A stretch of 32,098 nt of DNA. Source: a virus. Position 1 is the first letter of the stretch, and every line of letters starts with the position of its first letter. Below the pieces are notes generated by a model. It saw nothing but the letters and a program-made list of their open reading frames with translations. It did no database searches and was not told the origin of the DNA. Location of the stretch: positions 1 to 32,098 of the IMG/VR virus record IMGVR_UViG_3300022926_000065, one strand, 5' to 3'. This document shows, one piece after another, positions 12,819 to 19,496 of this stretch. Both the position numbers and the translations under genes were made by a program.

Positions 12819-13253
12819 TTACTTGTTAAATCTTAAACTGTATTGTCTTCCATTGTGTGTAAACGTAACTGTTGAATGCGAATAAACCTCTTGATATTCT
12901 TCGTTATATCTAGTTTCAATATTACACTGTGTTCTAGTTCCGCCAGTTGCTTTACTGTTGTTATGTCCAAGAAAGCCACCTAGTAATGCTCCAACTGCTC
13001 CACCGTTTTCTACATTCTTAGTTACATTGTTACCAATAACTCCGCCAATGATTGCACCAGTTAGCATATCACCCGAACGGTCACCAGGTATGTGTACATC
13101 TCGACATACTTCTACACGATAAGGGTCTTTCTTAATAACTTTTTTGTAATGATCTTGGACCACTTCAGCATTTGCTACACCAGATAACCCTAGTAAAAAG
13201 CCTACACCAATAGCGATGGCGATAGTATGAAAATAAACTTCTTTGTACTGCAT
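12819..13253 (-). CDS. secreted glycine-zipper (17-kDa antigen type) protein
   Basis: 144 residues. Signal peptide with hydrophobic AIAIGVGFLLGLSGVANA and A-x-A cleavage near residue 29. The centre holds a glycine-zipper 2TM pattern, GAIIGGVIGNNVTKNVENGGAVGALLGGFLGHN (about 67-99), as in Rickettsia 17-kDa antigen and SlyB-like outer-membrane proteins. The C-terminal part has strands (RTQCNIETRYNEEYQEVYSHSTVTF, GRQYSLRF). AAGGAAA precedes the ATG. It sits between the tmRNA and the tRNA genes. Role probably in the host envelope, like the nearby lipoproteins and porin. Confidence 0.8.
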   Translation of the reverse strand: MQYKEVYFHTIAIAIGVGFLLGLSGVANAEVVQDHYKKVIKKDPYRVEVCRDVHIPGDRSGDMLTGAIIGGVIGNNVTKNVENGGAVGALLGGFLGHNNSKATGGTRTQCNIETRYNEEYQEVYSHSTVTFTHNGRQYSLRFNK

Positions 13254-13265
13254 TTGATATTTCCT

Positions 13266-13562
13266 TGCTCGATGAGCACTAAACGTTAAGGTGCAACTTT
13301 TCTGTTGCCAGGTAAGTTGCCAACCCCGTAGCCTAACTAATTAGGCCGCAAGAGCAAAGTTTTCGTTTGCGTCTATAGATTTGCTTGATTTACGGTCATC
13401 GCCTACCGGTAACTCCACTGCGCCTATGCCGTGTATCGATCCTGTTTCACCCCCATCATAACTACATGAAAATTGTCTGTGTTAATCTCTCCATGTAGTT
13501 ATGGTGGAGGTGGGCGGTACTGCCCCGCCGTCTACTCCGTCGTCAACGTGCTTCAACGTTAC
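13266..13562 (-). ncRNA. ssrA: transfer-messenger RNA, permuted two-piece type
   Basis: On the minus strand the acceptor piece comes first: T-arm GGCGG-GGCAGTA-CCGCC, then CACCTCC, A and an encoded CCA (ends 13502). A spacer of about 47 bases with a perfect 12-base inverted repeat (13457-13468 / 13492-13503) follows. The coding piece starts GGGGGTGAAACAGGATCGA at 13454. GGGGGTG pairs with CACCTCC and carries the G3-U70 pair that AlaRS recognises. The tag frame is GCA AAC GAA ... GCC TAA (13341-13370), encoding ANENFALAA, preceded by ATAGAC (E. coli ATAGTC). The circular permutation and GGCAGTA T-loop are, as I know them, alphaproteobacterial features. Its promoter is a perfect TATAAATA. The two outer ends are approximate. 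Confidence 0.9.
13341..13370 (-). other. tmRNA degradation-tag reading frame
   Basis: Nine sense codons give ANENFALAA followed by TAA; E. coli has ANDENYALAA. The LAA end is the ClpXP/ClpAP-recognised degron. Confidence 0.88.
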
Positions 13563-13567
13563 AAGTA

Positions 13568-13575
13568 TATTTATA
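13568..13575 (-). promoter_or_regulatory. T4-type late promoter of the tmRNA
   Basis: Perfect TATAAATA on the minus strand, about 55 bases before the T-arm of the acceptor piece. The expected start is near 13562. Confidence 0.65.
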
Positions 13576-13581
13576 ACACCT

Positions 13582-13881
13582 TTATACGGTGATGTCAACC
13601 TCTTTTTTTGTTTTTTCTTTGGATTTTGATTGCCTAATTGGTTCTAACCAACTGTCTGCAATGTAGGCTTGTGGACTTGGTCCAAATAGAATAGACAAAT
13701 CGTCTGCTTCTATCCACCAGTAGTGATCTGTAATTACACAAGTGCAGGGCATTCCCCTAAACTGGAATTGCTCGTTCTGTTCAAATCGTCCGATGTACTC
13801 TTTTACCTTTACAATACGTCCGATGTTTTCTGGTCTTAGTGAAAATTTAATTTGGGCAAGGTCGCCCTGGTTGCACTTCAT
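13582..13881 (-). CDS. small SH3-like phage protein, unknown
   Basis: 99 residues. Beta-rich beginning (GDLAQIKFSLRPENIGRIVKVKEYIG) resembling small SH3/KOW-like barrels, then ITDHYWWIEADDLSILFG and AYIADSWLEPI, a phrase that recurs in phage small proteins of unknown role. The tail is Lys-rich. Its ATG overlaps the stop region of the cold-shock gene (position 13881 shared), so the two are translated together. The gene ends just before the tmRNA promoter. Confidence 0.6.
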   Translation of the reverse strand: MKCNQGDLAQIKFSLRPENIGRIVKVKEYIGRFEQNEQFQFRGMPCTCVITDHYWWIEADDLSILFGPSPQAYIADSWLEPIRQSKSKEKTKKEVDITV

Positions 13882-14096
13882 TATGATCTTTTAAGACTGC
13901 CTGCTACTTTTTTACCTCTGAAATCATTTTCTTCGTAGGTTAATGCCATGCCTTCAGTGATTTCATTTTCTGGAATACCTGCGTTTTTAAACTCGCTGAT
14001 ATGTACAAATATATCAGGCTGAGACCCTTCAGGATCAGGTGTAATAAACCCAAAGCCTTTAACAGGATTATACCATTTTAATTTTCCGTTACTCAT
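13881..14096 (-). CDS. csp: cold-shock domain protein (CspA family)
   Basis: 71 residues, the usual CspA size. GKLKWYNPVKGFGFITPD (4-21) carries RNP1 (KGFGFI), and DIFVHIS (29-35) is RNP2; the aromatic residues that stack on single-stranded nucleic acid are present. The end is ENDFRGKKVAGSLKRS. It would bind single-stranded RNA or DNA and act as RNA chaperone. A TATAAATA late promoter lies 27 bases upstream. Confidence 0.92.
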   Translation of the reverse strand: MSNGKLKWYNPVKGFGFITPDPEGSQPDIFVHISEFKNAGIPENEITEGMALTYEENDFRGKKVAGSLKRS

Positions 14097-14122
14097 ATTC
14101 TTATTAATACCCTCTTCGAAGT

Positions 14123-14130
14123 TATTTATA
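14123..14130 (-). promoter_or_regulatory. T4-type late promoter before the cold-shock gene
   Basis: Perfect TATAAATA on the minus strand, followed by ACTTCGAAGAGGG before the ATG at 14096. Confidence 0.65.
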
Positions 14131-14150
14131 ACTTTTCAGCAATGAATATG

Positions 14151-14178
14151 GGGATAGCATAATTAAATATGCTATCCC
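14151..14178 (-). terminator. strong hairpin between the 59-residue gene and the cold-shock gene
   Basis: Perfect 10-bp stem GGGATAGCAT / ATGCTATCCC with an 8-base loop, 15 bases after the stop of the upstream gene. There is no T-run after it on the minus strand, so it may be an mRNA 3' stabiliser or factor-dependent terminator instead. Confidence 0.5.
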
Positions 14179-14193
14179 ACATTCTATATTGTA

Positions 14194-14373
14194 TTATAGA
14201 GAGTTTTTCTTCTCTTGGATTTCCTTACGTCTTTCTTTTGTAAGTTTACCCATTTCGCCTAATGCTTTTCTAGCACGAGCGGCCGCGGCTTTTACACCTT
14301 TAGTTTCAAATGCTTCTGATTCCTTTAAGTAGTCCTCAAATGCTTGTTTGATTGCGTCATGATTTGTTGACAT
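14194..14373 (-). CDS. small basic Ala/Lys-rich protein, 59 residues
   Basis: Starts MSTNHDAIKQAFEDYLKESE and continues KGVKAAAARARKALGEMGKLTKERRKEIQEKK: one acidic helix, then one very basic Ala/Lys/Arg helix. The second half recalls small histone-like proteins of marine T4-like phages; DNA binding is inference from composition. AGGAG lies seven to eight bases before the ATG. The start overlaps the end of the HAD gene by 17 bases. Confidence 0.75.
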   Translation of the reverse strand: MSTNHDAIKQAFEDYLKESEAFETKGVKAAAARARKALGEMGKLTKERRKEIQEKKNSL

Positions 14374-14974
14374 ATCGTTCTCCTGTGATCAATTTATAAA
14401 TTGTGCTCCAAAACTTAGCAGTTGGAATTTCATTAGTATAAACATCTTTGTTATACTCATGCTCGACAATAATAGATTTCAATCCTAGGTTTTTACCTAC
14501 GATCGCATTTTCTACTTTATCTTCAATCCACCAGGCCCCTGAACCTTCATACTCTTTTAGTGCTTCGGTTTTATCAGCACCAGTAGGTAGGAAGGTGATT
14601 TTAGAAATAGTGCCTTCTCCAAACGTTTCATCAAGGTTCATTTTACGTAACGCTTGTGCAGGCTTGTCTATATGCAAAGACGTAATTGCTTCAAAGGTAT
14701 AGCCTTGTCCTTTTAAAGCCTTTACTACTTCTACACTATCTCTTAGAGGATCTAGGAAGGCAATCCAAGCCGAACGATTAAAGTATTCAATTAAGAATTT
14801 ACCCTTTTCCTCCGTAATCGGTTGTCCGTCTAAACCCTGGAACCACTCATGAACTTTATACTTTGTGGTATCCTTTTCTATCACTCTTTCAAGTGCAAGA
14901 AACTGTGTGAAACCGTTCTTCCAATCAAGAACAACTCCATCAATATCAATTAGAATTAATTTGCTGTCTGACAT
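14357..14974 (-). CDS. HAD-superfamily phosphatase, 5'-nucleotidase-like
   Basis: 205 residues. Motif I is DIDGVVLDW (10-18) with nucleophile D10 and acid D12. A cap of helices follows. Motif II is in the ITSLHID region (97-103); the motif III/IV region is WWIEDKVENAIVGKNLGLKSIIVEHE (147-172), with the ED pair holding Mg2+. The arrangement and size fit the NT5C/phage nucleotidase group that dephosphorylates (deoxy)nucleoside monophosphates; substrate is inferred. The ATG shares bases with the -1-frame stop of the Lsm-like gene (TAATG) and lies close to the nrd genes. Confidence 0.8.
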   Translation of the reverse strand: MSDSKLILIDIDGVVLDWKNGFTQFLALERVIEKDTTKYKVHEWFQGLDGQPITEEKGKFLIEYFNRSAWIAFLDPLRDSVEVVKALKGQGYTFEAITSLHIDKPAQALRKMNLDETFGEGTISKITFLPTGADKTEALKEYEGSGAWWIEDKVENAIVGKNLGLKSIIVEHEYNKDVYTNEIPTAKFWSTIYKLITGERYVNKS

Positions 14975-15263
14975 TAAATTTTAATCCCTGTTGTTGCTTC
15001 TGTATATTTTGATGCCATATCCTTTTTTTTTGTGTAAAACACAATATACTAGTCTTTGGCATAGTAATATCTGCATCAGGATCGCCAGTCATCATAAATG
15101 CTCCTAAAACCATTCCTTGTGGACTTTGTAATAAACTTAATGGTTTGTGTAACACATAACTATCATCGTGTATTTTTTGAATCCTAGCAATACATTCTTC
15201 ACCAGTTACTAATTTTACTGATACTGTATCGCCTTCTTTAATTGGTGATGTAATTTTTAACAT
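14946..15263 (-). CDS. Lsm/SH3-like small phage protein, C-terminus frameshifted at A9
   Basis: The open frame gives 105 residues. The N-terminal part, IKEGDTVSVKLVTGEECIARIQKIHDDSYVLHKPLSL, resembles the beta-barrel phage proteins often compared with Lsm folds, followed by GMVLGAFMMTGDPDADITMPKTSILCF. After nine A's (15023-15031) the frame becomes unlike the family (WHQNIQKQQQGL...). In the -1 frame it reads KDMASKYTEATTGIKI and stops at 14974-14976, overlapping the next ATG as TAATG. I recall related phage proteins ending in YIEQTTGI-type sequence, so the -1 product of about 96 residues is probably the true one. It lies between glutaredoxin and HAD genes. Confidence 0.75.
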   Translation of the reverse strand: MLKITSPIKEGDTVSVKLVTGEECIARIQKIHDDSYVLHKPLSLLQSPQGMVLGAFMMTGDPDADITMPKTSILCFTQKKRIWHQNIQKQQQGLKFNVRQQINSN

Positions 15264-15266
15264 ATA

Positions 15267-15539
15267 TTATTGACCGTGTCCTGTTCCGTTAAATCCTGTT
15301 TCTTCTACATATTTGGCTAACTCGTTGTAGCCTCCTATATACTTACCGTTCAGGATAATTTGTGGGACTGATCTTGGTTGTGGTAAACCATTTGCTTTAA
15401 ATTCTTCTGTAAGTTGTTGTACTGAAATATCTGAACCAACTTGAATTGATTCAAATTCAATGTTTAATGTTTTTAACAAGTGCTTTGCTTTATCGCAAAA
15501 TGAACACATTGGTTTTGAATATACTACTGTTCTGCTCAT
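15267..15539 (-). CDS. grx: glutaredoxin
   Basis: 90 residues with the thioredoxin fold order. VVYSKPMCSFCDKAKHLL holds the active site C12-S-F-C15. SVPQIILNGKYIGGYNEL holds the cis-Pro loop (S-V-P) and GG glutathione-binding turn. The CSFC site is a variant of CPYC. Its ATG overlaps the nrdB stop by four bases, so it is almost certainly the electron donor for the phage ribonucleotide reductase. Confidence 0.93.
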   Translation of the reverse strand: MSRTVVYSKPMCSFCDKAKHLLKTLNIEFESIQVGSDISVQQLTEEFKANGLPQPRSVPQIILNGKYIGGYNELAKYVEETGFNGTGHGQ

Positions 15540-16639
15540 AATTTAAATCCTTTGAATGTGTCTTTTTCTACGTCTTGTTTGACACCGCCGATAATGTAAG
15601 ACTCAACTTCAGTCTCTTGCGGTGCAACCTGCAAGCCTGCTGAACTTAACCAATGCTGTGTCCAAGGTAGTGGGTTAGTATTAAGTGGACGATCATACAA
15701 TGTCTTTAATCCAAGTGCTTTCAATCTCTTGTTAGCAATGAATTCTACATAAGCGTGTAATAAGTTTTCATTCAATCCAATGATTGAACCATCTTTAAAC
15801 AAGTAATCTGCCCAACGCTTTTCTTCATCAACACAGTCACGCCACATTTGATAAACTTCTTCTTCACACTCTTTTGCAATCTTAACAAAGTCTGGATCAT
15901 CGTTTCCTTTTGCCCAGTGCTTGAGAATGTGTGTACTCAAGTTTAAGTGTGTTGCTTCGTCACGTGCAATTAATGAAATAATCTTTGCTGAACCTTCCAT
16001 AAGTTTAAGTTCACCAAACGCAAACGTACAAGCAAAGGATACATAGAAACGTAAACCTTCTAAAATGTTTACAGTCATCATTGCTTTGTACAACGACTTC
16101 TTAACATCATAGATAGTGCCTTTACCATTATGGAAATAGTCGTCAGCAACTCTATTAAATTCGTCATAGTGTTTAGTAACACTTTCTGCACGTTCAATAA
16201 TTTTTTCGTCATCTAGGATAGTATCAAAAACATCACTAGGGTTTGCATAAACGTTTTTAACAATATGCGTATATGAACGACTGTGGATAGTTTCAAAGAA
16301 GTCCCAAGCAACAATACAACTTTCAAGTTCAGGTAATGAACAGTAAGGCAAAAATGCCAAACATGGGCCTCGACCTTGTACACTATCTAGTAGTGTTTGA
16401 TACTTTAAGTTACTTGTAAAGATATGCTTCTGCTCTGGACGGAAGTCTGCATAGTCTCCTCGATCTTTTTGAAGACTAACTTCTTCCGGTCGCCAAAAAT
16501 AACCTAACATGGTTTGGTTAAGTTTATCAAACTCTGGAAACTTGAATGTATCGTATCGTTGTGTGTTTTGATCTTCACCAAAAAACATATTCTGCTTTGT
16601 GAAGTCTACTTTGTTTTTATTAAAAACTGTCTTTGCCAT
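15536..16639 (-). CDS. nrdB: class Ia ribonucleotide reductase beta subunit
   Basis: 367 residues from the ATG at 16639 (E. coli 376). ETIHSRSYTHIVKNVY holds E116, H119 and the radical tyrosine Y123, matching E. coli E115/H118/Y122. The second iron site is in GLRFYVSFACTFAFGE and ARDEATHLNLS. The C-terminal VESYIIGGVKQDVEKDTFKGF should dock on NrdA. The frame can be extended two codons to a TTG, but the ATG has AGGGA upstream. A sigma70-type promoter lies between nrdA and nrdB, so nrdB may be expressed separately or by readthrough. Confidence 0.96.
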   Translation of the reverse strand: MAKTVFNKNKVDFTKQNMFFGEDQNTQRYDTFKFPEFDKLNQTMLGYFWRPEEVSLQKDRGDYADFRPEQKHIFTSNLKYQTLLDSVQGRGPCLAFLPYCSLPELESCIVAWDFFETIHSRSYTHIVKNVYANPSDVFDTILDDEKIIERAESVTKHYDEFNRVADDYFHNGKGTIYDVKKSLYKAMMTVNILEGLRFYVSFACTFAFGELKLMEGSAKIISLIARDEATHLNLSTHILKHWAKGNDDPDFVKIAKECEEEVYQMWRDCVDEEKRWADYLFKDGSIIGLNENLLHAYVEFIANKRLKALGLKTLYDRPLNTNPLPWTQHWLSSAGLQVAPQETEVESYIIGGVKQDVEKDTFKGFKL

Positions 16640-16673
16640 TATCAATCGGTCCCTATTATGTACTATTCTTATA

Positions 16674-16702
16674 ACAATACACTCGTTGTTTCACTTTGTC
16701 AA
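16674..16702 (-). promoter_or_regulatory. sigma70-type promoter of nrdB-grx
   Basis: Perfect TTGACA (complement of 16697-16702), 17 bases, TATTGT (complement of 16674-16679), about 35 bases before the nrdB ATG and beyond the nrdA stop (16706). Confidence 0.75.
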
Positions 16703-16705
16703 GTG

Positions 16706-19021
16706 TTAAATTGCACAACTATCACAAAGTTCTTCATCTGTGCTAGTTGTTGGTTGTTCTACTTCAATTGGATTTGATGATTCTTCTTTAGGCTCATCGT
16801 CTTCCATTCCTTTAAAATCATATGTATTCTGATAGTAACTTGTCTTCCAACCATATTTGTATGTGTTTAATAAATCCTTAAACATAACACTCATTGGTAC
16901 TTCGTTATTTTCAAACTGCGTTGGATTGTATGACCAGTTACCACTAATGGCTTGATCAAAAAACTTTTGCATTACCGCAACAACGTTGATGTAACCTTCG
17001 TTGCTAGGCATATCCCAAAGCAGTGTATAATGGTTCTTCAGTGTAGTATACTGCGGAACAATCTGCTTAAGAGGCCCTTTCTTGGACTTTTTAATGGACA
17101 AGTATGCTCTAGGTGGTTCAATTCCGTTTGTTGCATTTGACACAATGGAACTGCTCTCCGAAGGCATCTGTGCGGACAACGTTGAGTGGCGTAACCCGTG
17201 TTCCTTAATATCATTTCGTAGAGATTCCCAATCATAATGTAATTTAAACTTTCCTAACTCGTCAACGTCTTTCTTGTATGTATCAATTGGTAAAAGTCCG
17301 TCTGCGTATTTAGTACGTTCAAAATACTCGCACTTACCTTTTTCTTGTGCAAGTTCATTTGATGCTACTAACAAATAATATTGAAACGCTTCTGATAGTT
17401 CATGTACAAGTTTCCATGCTTGTTTGTCGCCATACTTAAATCCGTTACGGGCAAGATAGTGTGCAAGGCCAATGTAACCAACTCCTAGTGAGCGTCTTGC
17501 TTTAGTTGATATCTCAGCCGCCTTTACAGGATACTTCTGATAATCAATAATTTCATCTAATGCTCTTACTGCTAAATCGCATAGTTCTTCTAAATCGTCT
17601 AAGTCTTTTAGTAGTCCTACATTAATTGCTGACAAAATACAAAGTGCAATTTCACTTTCTTCGTCATCAATATGTTGTAGTGGCTTAGTTGGTAATGTAA
17701 TTTCTTGACACAAATTGCTCATGTAAACTGTGTCTTTAAATGAACTATGTGTGTTAGCATGATCAACGTTCATAATATAGATACGTCCTGTTTCAGCACG
17801 TTCTTTTAATAAGTCACCAAACAAGTCCATTGCTTTAACAGTTTTCTTTCTAAGTGTTGTACTCTTTTCATATTTCTTATACAACTTTTCAAATTCTTCT
17901 TGGTCACTGTAAAATGCTTCATATAGATCTTCTACATCATGTGGCGAGAAAAGAGTGATATCTCCGTTAGACAAAAGTCTTTCATACATTAGTTTATTAA
18001 GTTGAATTGAATAATCTAGTTTGCGTACACGATTATCTTCAGTACCTTTATTGTTCTTTAGTACTAAGATATCTTCAATCTCATAATGCCATAATGGAAA
18101 ATGGACAGTAGCACTACCACCACGTACACCGTTCTGTGTACAACAACGTACTGTGCTTTCGAATTTCTTTAGAAAAGGAACCACTCCTGTATGTGCTACT
18201 TCTCCGCCTCTAATTTTTGAGTTGATCGCTCGTATTCTTCCTGCGTTAATTCCGATTCCTGCTCTCTGGGCAGTATAACGTCCGATAGCCATATCAGAAC
18301 TAAAAATGGAATTGAGAGTATCGTCACTGTCAACAAGAACACAACTAGCAAACTGACGAATAGGAGTTCGTACGCCAGCCATAACGGGTGTGGGGATGTT
18401 GATTTTAAAAAGTGAGGTCGCATCGTAGTATCTCCTTACATATTGCATTCTAACTTCACTAGGATAGTTTGCAAATAGTGTTGCCGCAATCATCATGTAC
18501 ATATGCTGAGGAGTTTCAAACAGTTGACCTGTTGATCTATCTTGACATAGGTACTTGTCTACAATTTGTCTCAATCCTGCATAGGTAAAGTTTTCATCAC
18601 GGTTACGTTTAATATAATTGTCTAATACATCGAGTTCTTCTTCGCTGTAGTTTTTAAGGATTTCAGAATCATATACGCCTCGTTCAATATTAATCTTAAT
18701 CATGTCATTAAGGGTTTTACCTTTGAACTCACCATATACATCTTTATATGTTGCATACAATAACAATCGTGCCGCAACAAATTGATAGTTGGGGTTATCT
18801 AGTGTAATCAAATCATTTGCTGACTTGACCATAATATCTTGAATTTCTTTTGAGGTCATACCATCATAAAATTGAATGTGTGATGACATTTCAACTTGTG
18901 ATGCACTAACTCCTGCTAATCCTTCACAAGCAAATTCTACTACTTTGTGGATTTTATTAACGTCTAATGGTTCGCTTGTTCCATCACGTTTAACAATATT
19001 AATTCCTGTTCCGTTCGACAT
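16706..19021 (-). CDS. nrdA: class Ia ribonucleotide reductase alpha subunit
   Basis: 771 residues (E. coli 761). The N-terminal ATP-cone is present: IVKRDGTSEPLDVNKIHKVV to about residue 95, so allosteric activity control may be kept. The catalytic barrel has QFASCVLVD (redox Cys), AQRAGIGINAGRIRA, SNLCQEITLP (catalytic Asn-Cys-Glu) and ALCILSAINVG (second redox Cys). The C-terminal swivelling pair is C766-D-S-C769-A-I, which would be re-reduced by glutaredoxin. AAGGAAG precedes the ATG. Neighbours nrdB, grx and the nucleotidase-like HAD form a nucleotide supply block. Confidence 0.96.
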   Translation of the reverse strand: MSNGTGINIVKRDGTSEPLDVNKIHKVVEFACEGLAGVSASQVEMSSHIQFYDGMTSKEIQDIMVKSANDLITLDNPNYQFVAARLLLYATYKDVYGEFKGKTLNDMIKINIERGVYDSEILKNYSEEELDVLDNYIKRNRDENFTYAGLRQIVDKYLCQDRSTGQLFETPQHMYMMIAATLFANYPSEVRMQYVRRYYDATSLFKINIPTPVMAGVRTPIRQFASCVLVDSDDTLNSIFSSDMAIGRYTAQRAGIGINAGRIRAINSKIRGGEVAHTGVVPFLKKFESTVRCCTQNGVRGGSATVHFPLWHYEIEDILVLKNNKGTEDNRVRKLDYSIQLNKLMYERLLSNGDITLFSPHDVEDLYEAFYSDQEEFEKLYKKYEKSTTLRKKTVKAMDLFGDLLKERAETGRIYIMNVDHANTHSSFKDTVYMSNLCQEITLPTKPLQHIDDEESEIALCILSAINVGLLKDLDDLEELCDLAVRALDEIIDYQKYPVKAAEISTKARRSLGVGYIGLAHYLARNGFKYGDKQAWKLVHELSEAFQYYLLVASNELAQEKGKCEYFERTKYADGLLPIDTYKKDVDELGKFKLHYDWESLRNDIKEHGLRHSTLSAQMPSESSSIVSNATNGIEPPRAYLSIKKSKKGPLKQIVPQYTTLKNHYTLLWDMPSNEGYINVVAVMQKFFDQAISGNWSYNPTQFENNEVPMSVMFKDLLNTYKYGWKTSYYQNTYDFKGMEDDEPKEESSNPIEVEQPTTSTDEELCDSCAI

Positions 19022-19055
19022 GATTCTTGACTTCCTTCTTTAATTTCTTGTTTAA

Positions 19056-19063
19056 TATTTAGT
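19056..19063 (-). promoter_or_regulatory. late-like promoter variant ACTAAATA before nrdA
   Basis: The minus strand reads ACTAAATATT at the end of the preceding gene, about 35 bases before the nrdA ATG. Same word as at 3905 and 26607. Confidence 0.35.
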
Positions 19064-19487
19064 GGGTGTCTGACATAGGATACACCTTTTGTGATATCCA
19101 TGATGCCGGAACATCCGTTCTATTAAAAACTTTACCTAACATTGGATTGATGACTTCTTCATCCACTGCCAAAAGCATAAAGGTTTCTTTAGTTTTGTTA
19201 TCCGTACTAATATGTATCTCGAACTGACTCTTAGAAAACCTTTCAGTTAATTGTAAAGTATAACATATTCCGCAAATAATGCAAGTATCTGTATAACCAT
19301 TTTTGTAAATTAATTGCCAAGGACCTGGCCAAGTCTTCTGATCCCACATATCTACACTCTTGTCGTGTATTCTTGGTGCTAGGGAATATGCACGGAGGAC
19401 CTCTTCGAAAGGAGTATCACTGTATTGTAATTTTTCTCTTAGAGATCGCCAATGTCGTAATCGTTCTTCAAATACTTCTGAAAACAT
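19059..19487 (-). CDS. conserved T4-like phage protein, unknown function
   Basis: 142 residues. The N-terminal helix is basic and aromatic (FEERLRHWRSLREKL); the centre is WDQKTWPGPWQLIYKNGYTDTCIICGICYTLQL (48-80) with three closely spaced Cys (C69, C72, C75). Then come ISTDNKTKETFMLLAVDEEVINP and ASWISQKVY. I recognise the middle phrase from marine T4-like phages but know no function; the Cys cluster could bind metal. It lies just downstream of the fibre gene and ends 37 bases before nrdA. Confidence 0.65.
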   Translation of the reverse strand: MFSEVFEERLRHWRSLREKLQYSDTPFEEVLRAYSLAPRIHDKSVDMWDQKTWPGPWQLIYKNGYTDTCIICGICYTLQLTERFSKSQFEIHISTDNKTKETFMLLAVDEEVINPMLGKVFNRTDVPASWISQKVYPMSDTH

Positions 19488-19496
19488 TTATTATAT

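Noticed and set aside
13344-13400. Longer tmRNA tag beginning further upstream (frame open through DDRKSSKSID)
   Set aside because: The ATAGAC before GCA matches the conserved sequence before the resume codon in other tmRNAs, so the short ANENFALAA tag is preferred.
18196-18423. 75-residue ORF with long hydrophobic stretch inside nrdA
   Set aside because: Fully contained in conserved nrdA sequence in another frame, with no start signal.
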